DNA of 64,000 nucleotides from Niabella sp. (lineage in GTDB: Bacteria > Bacteroidota > Bacteroidia > Chitinophagales > Chitinophagaceae). The stretch's first letter is position 1, and each line of letters opens with the position of its first letter. The DNA is taken from positions 1 through 64,000 of the forward strand of contig NZ_JASLGT010000017.1 in assembly GCF_030150205.1 (NCBI RefSeq), read 5' to 3'. The notes under the pieces were generated by a model that worked only from the letters and a program-made list of their open reading frames with translations, was not told the DNA's origin and searched no databases. A program made the translations under genes and the position numbers. Shown here one piece after another: positions 1-7,166 of the stretch.

Positions 1-16
1 CGGGCAATAACGATTT

Positions 17-175
17 ATAATGAACCGCGTTCAAAATGATCATTGGCATTTCGCTGAGTAGCCGGTACGCAGCAGGTGAGTTATTCTGATATAGGGTTCT
101 ATGGCATTCATAAACAATATCCCAATACAAAGCGTGACGGGCTCAAAAACATTTCACCTGTTTTGTTCCATCGGA
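17..175. repeat. Partial copy (left part) of a ~250-bp inverted-repeat element
   Basis: It shares the left terminal repeat (ataatgaacc... then caaaatgatcatt) and about 130 bp of interior with the full copies at 255-503 and 1242-1500, and diverges after ttttgttccatcgg. It is preceded by ggcaataacgat, and the same 12 bases precede the copy at 255. The first two copies therefore look like a partial tandem duplication that includes flanking sequence. The right terminal repeat is missing. It has no coding capacity. Confidence 0.8.
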
Positions 176-254
176 TGGCAGATATGCGGGCATGGGCGAG
201 TTGAACGGGGTTGAATAGCAGATCTGCTGTCATGCCGGAGGGCAATAACGATCC

Positions 255-503
255 ATAATGAACCTCGGTCAAAATGATCATTATGGCATTTCGCTGAGTA
301 GCTGGTAAGCAGCAGGGGAGTTGTTCTATATGGTTCTATGGCATTCATGAACAATATCCCAATACAAAGCGTGACGGGCTAAAAAAACATTTCACCTGTT
401 TTGTTCCATCGGAACAATCTACTGGTAGCCAGGTTACGGCCGAAGATCATCGGGTGTGCCGTAGGTACACCCCATAAAGATCATTTTGGTGCCGGTTCAT
501 TAT
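255..503. repeat. Complete MITE-like element, ~249 bp, with terminal inverted repeats
   Basis: The left end (255-286, ataatgaacc...ttatgg) and the right end (472-503, ccataaagatc...ggttcattat) are imperfect inverted repeats of about 32 bp with only a few mismatches. The interior is shared with the copy at 1242-1500. It has no open frame worth calling. Small size, terminal inverted repeats and several local copies fit a miniature inverted-repeat transposable element; a REP-like structured repeat is the alternative. No target-site duplication could be fixed by eye. Confidence 0.8.
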
Positions 504-1241
504 AAAAAGGATGTAACGTCAACACATAAGCAAGCAATCCAGCCCGGGTAATTCTTTACCGGGGCTTTTTCTATTTCACGCGGCGACGCAAGGGAGCAAC
601 GGGCGCGGCAATGGCATTTTCCGGGTTATCAGGATGATTTGTGAGGTCTTGAAAAGACAACAATATTCCTGTCTATTAAAACCGGCTGTTATCAGTGTTT
701 TATAATGAACCGGAATCAATTTTATTAAAATGAATCGTGGTTTGTGATGCCTCCATAGCCGTCAACTTAACAGAAGACACTTACCAAAATAAGACATACG
801 TAGTCTGAAGGGCTACAATGTGAATAACTCCCGGCTGAAAGTCGGGGGGCACGAATACGTAAAACACGCGGCCCAAACGGGGTCGTACGTTTAATGTTCC
901 GGAACTGGCAAGTCCAATCTGCCTTCATCATATTCGACCCCTGCCGGGGCCGCGCGCTACCGACCCGTTGCCCCCAGCTGACGCTGGGAGCCATGCACAT
1001 TATACCCTTCGGGTACTTTAGCAACGACTACAGAAAAATTACTTCTGCACAAGCTCCCGAAATGTGTGCACACGATAGGTTGCGCCAGGGGCAATGCAGA
1101 TTAGACCCTTCGGTGTTTCAGCGGCTCAGCAGCGTTCTTTCACGCAACGGTTTTTCTTTTTCTTAAGCCGGCATACCTCGTGCACGCACGGCATCAATGA
1201 CCATTGACCGGCCGCTATATGTGACTGCGAAACGCCCTTTC
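504..1241. other. Gene-free, hairpin-rich stretch between two repeat copies
   Basis: I see no credible gene here. Frames of 85-90 codons exist on both strands but overlap each other and lack protein-like composition. Several short perfect hairpins are visible: CCCAGC/GCTGGG at 973-988, TACCC/GGGTA with a TTC loop at 1003-1015, and a CCCG/CGGG stem near 832-847. A second ataatgaaccgg end lies at 702-713, inverted relative to the right end of the element that stops at 503. It may be remnants of a mobile element or a structured RNA. Confidence 0.5.
541..575 (+). terminator. Rho-independent terminator
   Basis: The stem agcccgggtaa pairs with ttaccggggct (one mismatch) around the loop ttct and is followed by a T-rich tract. 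It has no recognisable gene directly upstream in the window, so it may end a small RNA or a transcript entering from the left. Confidence 0.6.
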
Positions 1242-1500
1242 ATAATGATCCGCGGTCAAAATGATCATTATGGCATTTCGCTGAGTAGCCGGTATGCAGC
1301 AGGTGAGCTGTTTTAATATAGGGTTCTAAAAAGGGACAAAGGCATTCATAAACAATATCCCAATACAAAGCATGACGGGCCCAAAAACATTTCACCCGTT
1401 TTGTTCCCTCGGAACAATCTATTGGTAGCCGGGTTACGGCCGAAGATCATAGGGGGTGCCGTAGGTACACCCCATAAAGATCATGTTGATGCCGGTTCAT
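1242..1500. repeat. Second complete copy of the MITE-like element, ~259 bp
   Basis: It is collinear with 255-503 and in the same orientation. It carries a short insertion (aaaagggaca region, near 1328-1340). The left end begins ataatgatcc (one change) and the right end stops at ggttcat, followed by ga instead of tat. It lies just 3' of the stop codon of the minus-strand gene at 1520, where its two arms could act as a transcript-end structure. Confidence 0.8.
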
Positions 1501-1519
1501 GATCACGTCCGCTAAAGCG

Positions 1520-3517
1520 TTATTCGGTAACCGCCTTTACTACCGGGGAATAGGCAACGCTGCCATCTTTATTCACCTGTTGAATGCGCACAAATAACGG
1601 GGCATTGCCCGCCTGGTCAATGGCCGGGCCTTCTTTTTTACAGGAAGGCATGGCCAGGCCCAGGCCCATCACCAATACCATCAGCTGCAGTCTGCAGTTA
1701 CGGCGGCGGAAGAGCAGCAGCGCCATGCTAAATGCAAGGAACGAGATCCCCAATGCCTGGGTACCGGCCATACTGATGGTATAGGAATAATGCGTCTCCT
1801 GGTCCGAGTTGCCATTGACCGTTGACGCTACCTGGCCGATTGCCGTGAAATGCTGCCCGTCTTTTGATACTTCGATCACAAAATGATCATTGTTTTTTTC
1901 CATTAATGTAGACCAGGATACGGAGAGCTGATTCCCCGAAATGGTTGCGCTCAGTTTTCCAAATACCACCGGAAGCGCCTGGCTGTACTGCAGTGTAAAG
2001 GTAGCCGGCGTGGGATCTTTAATACCGGCGATATCCACCACAGCATAGGTAAATGTGCTTTTATTGGTACCCCCGGGGGTGGCGGCAGTAGCCATCATTA
2101 CAAGCTTTGATGGATCATAGTTCGGGATCAGGTATCCGTTGCCGGCAACATCGGCTGCGGTGATGGTATGCCCGTTATATATAAGGTTGAAGCCGTTTGT
2201 AGGCAGCGTGGATATATACAGCGGTTTGCCGGTCCAGTTAATGGTTGTTGGCTGCACGATAGGGTCACTGCCTTTCAACGGTGCGTCTGCCAGTGAAACC
2301 GGTACACCGGCTACCGGGGCGCCGGTAATATTTTTGGTTACATCATAGCTTTCCGGAGCCTGCTCAATCGCAAAATTGAGGTTAGACATATCTGTATTCG
2401 TAATGCCCAGGGTAATGATACCATCGTCGGGCCCTGCTGAAGCCTGTGTGGCCCCGTTCACATTTTCGCCAATGATGGCATACCCGGCCGGCGGGGTGGG
2501 GGTGTTAATGGTACCGCCCACGGCAATATCCGCAGTGGAATACGTGATCTTCATACCGATATCAACGGTGGTATAAGGCACCCCGTTATTGCCCGTAAAT
2601 GTATAGGTGCCGTCTGCAGCGATGGGCGTTTTGGAAATAATGGTGCCGTTGCTCTTTGTAAGGTAGGCATACATGACCGGTGCGGTTCCGTTTATGCCGG
2701 GCTCACCAGTGTCCTGTATTTTGTTACCGTTAACGTCGTTGAAAATTTTTCCGCTTACCGTAACCACTCCCATTTCTATAAGAATATCATCAATAGCCAG
2801 GTCATTGCCAAAGGTGGAGGCATTGTTGTCGGAATTAAAGAAATTGAAATACAGTGCCGGTGCATTATAACTTGCGGGCAGGATAAAATTTACGTTTTGC
2901 TGCTGCCAGGGCAGACCGTTATTCGCGGTGGCCCTGGGCAGCACCCATGTTTGGGGCGCGCCCGTGGTATTATAGATGGTGCCGGTATTATTGGGTGTAT
3001 TCCTTACCGATAGCCCGATATAGCCATCTTTAAAAACGCCGGGGTACTTTGTTCCTGTGGTATAGTCCATAAGATTAGCTGCCCAGAAACTGATCCGGTA
3101 ATAGGCCCCGGGAATATCAAAGGCGGAAGAGCTGTACAGGTAATAAGCACCGTTTGCTTCTCCCTGTTTGGCCGGGTTGGCGTTGATCATCATCATATAG
3201 CCGGATCCGGTATGGTCGCCTCCAGTCTGCCACAGGTTATTCAACGTGGAGGTTGGATAACCAAAATAGCCATAGCCGCTGGTGTTCAGGGCAACGGCGT
3301 AACGTCCATCAGCCAGTGTGGAGCGGGTCGTTTGCGGCGTATAGCTGGTAGTGCCCGGCGCAATAAGCGCGGCAGGAGTCGTGCTCGGATCGGCGGTTCC
3401 GGTTCCGAAATCTTCATTTACCAGCTTTTTCCAAAGAGCAGGCTGGGCATCCGTATAAGCAGCGGATAAGAGCAGGAGTGCGCATATAAGCGCCTTTGAC
3501 CAATTGCGGTTAGACAT
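1520..3517 (-). CDS. Secreted SdrD-B-type modular protein with unusual C-terminus
   Basis: 665 residues. A signal peptide covers about residues 1-24 (hydrophobic stretch ending in TDAQ). Residues 30-250 form a Gly/Asn/Thr-rich beta region of the type found in large Bacteroidota surface proteins. An SdrD B-like repeat starts near residue 255 (SGKIFNDVNGNKIQDTGEPG), typical of extended stalks of cell-surface proteins. The region around 525-570 (LPVVFGKL... MEKNNDHFVIEVSKDG) resembles the module that usually precedes a type IX secretion sorting tail. Instead of a sorting domain, the protein ends in a membrane segment followed by RRR, then a second hydrophobic run with a lipobox-like AMPSC (Cys626). 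No operon partner is visible. A surface structural or adhesive role is inferred. Confidence 0.8.
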   Translation of the reverse strand: MSNRNWSKALICALLLLSAAYTDAQPALWKKLVNEDFGTGTADPSTTPAALIAPGTTSYTPQTTRSTLADGRYAVALNTSGYGYFGYPTSTLNNLWQTGGDHTGSGYMMMINANPAKQGEANGAYYLYSSSAFDIPGAYYRISFWAANLMDYTTGTKYPGVFKDGYIGLSVRNTPNNTGTIYNTTGAPQTWVLPRATANNGLPWQQQNVNFILPASYNAPALYFNFFNSDNNASTFGNDLAIDDILIEMGVVTVSGKIFNDVNGNKIQDTGEPGINGTAPVMYAYLTKSNGTIISKTPIAADGTYTFTGNNGVPYTTVDIGMKITYSTADIAVGGTINTPTPPAGYAIIGENVNGATQASAGPDDGIITLGITNTDMSNLNFAIEQAPESYDVTKNITGAPVAGVPVSLADAPLKGSDPIVQPTTINWTGKPLYISTLPTNGFNLIYNGHTITAADVAGNGYLIPNYDPSKLVMMATAATPGGTNKSTFTYAVVDIAGIKDPTPATFTLQYSQALPVVFGKLSATISGNQLSVSWSTLMEKNNDHFVIEVSKDGQHFTAIGQVASTVNGNSDQETHYSYTISMAGTQALGISFLAFSMALLLFRRRNCRLQLMVLVMGLGLAMPSCKKEGPAIDQAGNAPLFVRIQQVNKDGSVAYSPVVKAVTE

Positions 3518-3796
3518 AACTAAAAAAAATTAATTCAATGAATGGCGATAAAATTATAGGGCATCCGTCAGGGAGCCGGTAAATGGCAAAACGGATTCGG
3601 CCGGTTAGGGTATTTTATCTTTAAACACTGCTTTTTTTTCGACGGATTTTTGGGCTTTCTGAAGGAGCGGTAGGCTGCCGTTTTAAAAAAAATGCCGCAA
3701 TCGACCTTGTAGTATGTCGTATTTGCGGTTTGTATGGTGTTTAATAGCTGCGTAATTTAGCGCTAAAATACTTTCTTAATCGTAAATATCATCCGG

Positions 3797-4240
3797 ATGG
3801 AAGAACCGTTAAAGACCGGACAGATACAGCAGGTGGGCACTGTATTTGTTCCCGTGGCCAACCAGGACGATGCCCTGGAATTTTACACAAGGAAGTTAGG
3901 CTTTGAGAAACGGGTAGAAGCCGTTTATGCCGGTGGAAAACGCTGGATTGAAGTGGCTCCGCCAAACTCAGTTATAAATATTGCACTGGTGTCGGATGAA
4001 GAGGGAACCGGTACGGCGGATGACCGGACCTGCTGTGCTTTTTCAACAAATGATATTGAAGCCACTTTTAAAATGCTGAAGGAAAATGGTGTTGATATGG
4101 TAGACAAAGAAATAGGAAGACGGGGCACAGGCCGGTTGGGCCTGTTTGCTGCTCAAAAGGTTATTGAAGATCCCACGCCGCCTCAATTTTCATTTCGTGA
4201 TCCGGATGGCAACCGGTTTCTGATCGTTGAGGTCTTATAA
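3797..4240 (+). CDS. VOC (glyoxalase/bleomycin-resistance) family protein
   Basis: 147 residues in one vicinal-oxygen-chelate domain of the usual length. The start VGTVFVPVANQDDALEFYTRKLGF is the characteristic first beta-alpha unit, and the end FRDPDGNRFLIVEVL carries the conserved DPDGN turn before the final strand with its metal-type Glu. Members are metal-dependent lyases, dioxygenases or binding proteins, and the substrate cannot be read from the sequence. It lies 24 bp before the DUF1569 gene, so the two are probably cotranscribed. Confidence 0.85.
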   Translation: MEEPLKTGQIQQVGTVFVPVANQDDALEFYTRKLGFEKRVEAVYAGGKRWIEVAPPNSVINIALVSDEEGTGTADDRTCCAFSTNDIEATFKMLKENGVDMVDKEIGRRGTGRLGLFAAQKVIEDPTPPQFSFRDPDGNRFLIVEVL

Positions 4241-4264
4241 AAAAAATACTTAAACGCTGTATTT

Positions 4265-4714
4265 ATGAAATCAATATTCGATAGCCAAACAAGGCATGAG
4301 GTCATCAATAGAATGGATGCGCTTACAGAAAACAGCCGGCCACAATGGGGAAAAATGACCGTTGCACAAATGGTAAGGCATTGCGCGCTTTGCGAAGAAT
4401 ATTACTATGGTAATGTAAAAGTTGGCCGGTCATTTATTGGACGTATCTTTGGAAGGGTGGCCATTAAAGCAATTTTGAAAGATGAATATTCAACCATCAG
4501 AAGCAATGCGCCTACTTCGCCGGCGTTTAAAGTAACCGATACCATTAACGATTTGGAGATCGAAAAATCAAAATGGAAAGCCCTGATAGAACGGTATAGC
4601 GCATTTCAAGAAGAAATTTTCCGGCATTGGTTTTTTGGGAAAATGACCCGGGAGCAGTTAGGGCAGTTCATTTATAAGCATTGTGATCACCATTTGAAAC
4701 AATTTGGAGTGTGA
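4265..4714 (+). CDS. DUF1569 family protein (DinB-like fold)
   Basis: 149 residues. The start (MKSIFDSQTRHEVINRMDALTEN) and WGKMTVAQMVRHCALCEEY match the DUF1569 pattern, with a His in the second helix and a C-terminal HCDHHLKQFGV. In the DinB-like superfamily three histidines bind a metal, and His residues in MVRH and HCDHH are present here. The biochemical function is not known. It follows the VOC gene closely and is probably in its operon. Confidence 0.8.
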   Translation: MKSIFDSQTRHEVINRMDALTENSRPQWGKMTVAQMVRHCALCEEYYYGNVKVGRSFIGRIFGRVAIKAILKDEYSTIRSNAPTSPAFKVTDTINDLEIEKSKWKALIERYSAFQEEIFRHWFFGKMTREQLGQFIYKHCDHHLKQFGV

Positions 4715-4862
4715 TCATAAAACGGGGGCGCACCTGAGGATACCGCCGGAGGGCTTTTTATCGTTGCTTTTATGCCGGTTGCTTCAAACAACATGAAATG
4801 GTCTGCACCGGATATACGATAATGCGATCCATTGCAGGACCGTTAAAAAAATCGGAGGCCTT

Positions 4863-5240
4863 ATGATTGATGATCTGGACCTGGATGCATTAAGAAAAAC
4901 ACGCCGGATTGGCTATTACTTCCGCTACCCCTTGCATCGCAATGATTTTCATGATCTCAAAATCGACAATGAGCTTCGCGGGCATTATACGGCCAAACCG
5001 CTTTATGGCCGGCTTACGCCGGAGGGGCGGGTAGATACAACAGCCGGGTTTAATGGCGCTATAGCGGTGCTTTATGTGCCGCTGAAGGCAGGCGACCCGG
5101 ACCAGGCAACACTGTTTATTACACATACAACGCCGGATGTGCTCCGCCTGTCAAACGGTAAACGGAACTGGAAAAAGATCCGTGCAGTGGCCGTAAAAGC
5201 GATCATAGAACGGTTGGCCAAAGAGGGCCGGGGAGCGTGA
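4863..5240 (+). CDS. Hypothetical protein
   Basis: 125 residues that I do not recognise. There is no signal peptide or membrane segment. It begins with an acidic stretch (MIDDLDLDALRK) and has a basic C-terminus (RNWKKIRAVAVKAIIERLAKEGRG), so it is probably cytoplasmic and mixed alpha/beta. Codon usage resembles the neighbouring chromosomal genes. It stands alone between the DUF1569 gene and the sigma-factor operon. Confidence 0.6.
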   Translation: MIDDLDLDALRKTRRIGYYFRYPLHRNDFHDLKIDNELRGHYTAKPLYGRLTPEGRVDTTAGFNGAIAVLYVPLKAGDPDQATLFITHTTPDVLRLSNGKRNWKKIRAVAVKAIIERLAKEGRGA

Positions 5241-5455
5241 TCCTCCGGCAATAAGCAGCCTGCGGAATACCGTTAAAAACCTGTTCAGGAGCCGGGTTCC
5301 CTAAACATTATTGCCAGCCTTCTTTTTACTGTAATACATACAACTTTTGTAAAGACGGAAGGCGTTTCCCCGATATTGTTTTTCAATCCGTTCCGGATCT
5401 TATATTTTCTATATCTTAGACGACTTCAAACCATTGCTTTCAAATTGGACGGTTG

Positions 5456-6004
5456 GTGAATGAACTCAAAAAGATAAAAGAAGGAGACGCAGCTGTTTTT
5501 AGCCGGGTTTATAGGGCCTACCTGCATAAGCTGGAAGGGTATATCTATAGTAAAACCCGGTCCCGTTATCTTGCTGAAGAAGTGGCCCAGATCAGTTTTG
5601 AGAAATTATGGAAAAACAGGGCGGCCATAAAAGAAGACCTGCCACTGGAAGCCCAGCTATTCCAGATCACAAAAACCACACTTATTGATGAAATACGAAA
5701 ACAGAATAACTTGCTGGGAACATTGCAAAAGGTTGCCGAGCAGCCGCCTCCCGGCGAATGCTGGGACCAGATCCGCCTGAAGGAAATCAATGCTGTTTTT
5801 CATAAAAGTCTTGCGGCCATGCCACCGGTACGGCGTGAAATATTTACATTAAGCCGGTTAGAAGGATTGTCTAATAAAGAAATTGCGTATGTTCTTTCTG
5901 TGTCCGTTAAAACGGTTGAAAAGCATATAACACTGGCGCTTAAAGAATTAAGGAAGACTCTTTTGTTCATACTCCTGGTTTTGGAAACAATATTTTTAAA
6001 ATAA
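5456..6004 (+). CDS. ECF RNA polymerase sigma factor, FecI-like (locus 1)
   Basis: About 182 residues. Region 2 covers roughly 10-75 (VYRAYLHKLEGYIYSKT... AEEVAQISFEKLW). Region 4 covers roughly 120-170 (PPVRREIFTLSRLEGLSNKEIAYVLSVSV), with the helix-turn-helix at LSNKEIAYVLSVSVKTVEKH. It ends in a hydrophobic tail seen in many Bacteroidota FecI-type sigmas. There is no ATG; the frame opens with TTG at 5453 followed directly by GTG at 5456, and I favour GTG because members usually begin near ELKKIKEGD. It heads the locus sigma, FecR, SusC, SusD, GH43, GH43 and is expected to be held inactive by the FecR protein. Confidence 0.85.
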   Translation: MNELKKIKEGDAAVFSRVYRAYLHKLEGYIYSKTRSRYLAEEVAQISFEKLWKNRAAIKEDLPLEAQLFQITKTTLIDEIRKQNNLLGTLQKVAEQPPPGECWDQIRLKEINAVFHKSLAAMPPVRREIFTLSRLEGLSNKEIAYVLSVSVKTVEKHITLALKELRKTLLFILLVLETIFLK

Positions 6005-6008
6005 CCAT

Positions 6009-6043
6009 AGGGTCTTCCCATTTTAAAACGTAATTATATATAG
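6009..6043 (+). promoter_or_regulatory. Candidate ECF-type promoter before fecR-like gene
   Basis: The sequence agggtcttccca-N6-aacgtaattatatatag has a GGGT/CCCA-type upstream element and a CGT-plus-TATA-rich downstream element. The layout resembles the two clearer promoters at 23999 and 25159. Inferred by resemblance only. Confidence 0.35.
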
Positions 6044-6044
6044 C

Positions 6045-7058
6045 ATGGTGTCTCGGGAGTTAATTAAGCGGTTTTTTGAAGGTCCTCTCAGTCCTGAGGA
6101 AAGTGAAGCGGTTGTACGCTATTTGCGGGAGCATCCCGAGGTTATGGCCTCCCTGTTTAGCGAAGAGGAATGGCAGCAATACATGGCTGCTGATACGACG
6201 GTTGCCGGGGAAAAAGCGCTTCCGCCCTTATCTTATTTAAGACCCGGTACATCTAAAAGCACATTAAAAAGAATTCTTCGCTGGTTACCGGCTGCCGCTG
6301 CAGTGATGGTGCTGGCAGCAGGCTTCTATTTTTTAAATAAAAAGAAACCGGGGCCGTACCCGCACCAGGTTTTTTCAAATAACGGAGCCGATTCCATGGC
6401 ACTGGTGCTTTCGGATAGTTCTGTAGTGCATTTAGCGCCCGCCAGCGATCTTGCATTTGAAATAACGCCATCCGGCGAAAGAAGGGCGCGTTTGAAGGGC
6501 GGTGCCTTTTTTTCGGTGGTCCATAGTCCGCAGCATCGTTTTATAGTGGTTGCGGCGGAAATTCAATCGGAGGTATTGGGAACCCGGTTTTCCATAAAAG
6601 CAAACCCGTCTGATTCGGTTGTAATGGTGCAATTGCACTCCGGGCGGTTAAAAACCCACTGCGTTACCAAACAGCTGTTCCCCGGAAGTTACATACTGCA
6701 GCCGGGCGATGTTTACTATTTTTCCAGGCATTCCTATGCACAACAGCTGATCCGGCCGGCTGAACCCGGCAAAACGGCTATAAAAAGCAAAACGGCTGCA
6801 CCGGAAAAGGCGGCTCCCAAACCTCAAAGCGGCACCCATTGGTATATGTTTAATAACCAGCCTTTGGGCGATGTGTTTGAACAGCTGGAGCGCATTTATA
6901 ATGTTCGCATCAAATATGATACAGCAGATCTGTATAATCTCACCTTTATTGGACGCATTGACCAGCGGGATACGCTGGAACGTATTCTTACAGACCTGAC
7001 CCGGCTCAATGGTTTAAAACTCACCAAAGAGCAGGATGGATTTAGCATAAAAAAATAA
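6045..7058 (+). CDS. FecR-family anti-sigma factor (locus 1)
   Basis: 337 residues. The N-terminal cytosolic anti-sigma helical region is about 1-75. A single membrane segment follows at about 80-98 (RWLPAAAAVMVLAAGFYFL). The periplasmic FecR domain covers about 105-215 (LVLSDSSVVHLAPASDLAFE... VLGTRFSIKA). A C-terminal DUF4974-like STN-type domain covers about 265-337 (NNQPLGDVFEQLERIYNVRIKY). The protein binds the sigma factor and relays a signal from the outer-membrane receptor. It lies 40 bp after the sigma gene. The linker at about 235-262 is unusually Lys/Ala/Pro-rich. Confidence 0.88.
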   Translation: MVSRELIKRFFEGPLSPEESEAVVRYLREHPEVMASLFSEEEWQQYMAADTTVAGEKALPPLSYLRPGTSKSTLKRILRWLPAAAAVMVLAAGFYFLNKKKPGPYPHQVFSNNGADSMALVLSDSSVVHLAPASDLAFEITPSGERRARLKGGAFFSVVHSPQHRFIVVAAEIQSEVLGTRFSIKANPSDSVVMVQLHSGRLKTHCVTKQLFPGSYILQPGDVYYFSRHSYAQQLIRPAEPGKTAIKSKTAAPEKAAPKPQSGTHWYMFNNQPLGDVFEQLERIYNVRIKYDTADLYNLTFIGRIDQRDTLERILTDLTRLNGLKLTKEQDGFSIKK

Positions 7059-7080
7059 TTCAAAAAAAAACACCGGCTGA

Positions 7081-7121
7081 GGTAGGGTTGGGCTCCTTTC
7101 ATACGTATCCTCTATATAACG
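7081..7121 (+). promoter_or_regulatory. Candidate ECF-type promoter before SusC-like gene
   Basis: A ggtagggttgggctcc block is followed about 10 bp later by acgtatcctctatataac, a weak match to the CGTC/TATA-type element seen in locus 2. It would place the SusC/SusD/GH43 genes under their own ECF sigma. Confidence 0.3.
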
Positions 7122-7166
7122 GCTTCGGAAATTGACCCGGTCGCTTGTCTAATTTAAAATTGAACT

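Noticed and set aside
154..354. 66-codon minus-strand frame inside the repeat
   Set aside because: It lies within two copies of the MITE-like element and is not conserved between them as a protein.
767..1166. Overlapping 85-90-codon frames on both strands
   Set aside because: They overlap each other, have Arg/Ser/Pro-heavy composition without domains, and sit in a hairpin-rich gap; no start-site signal.
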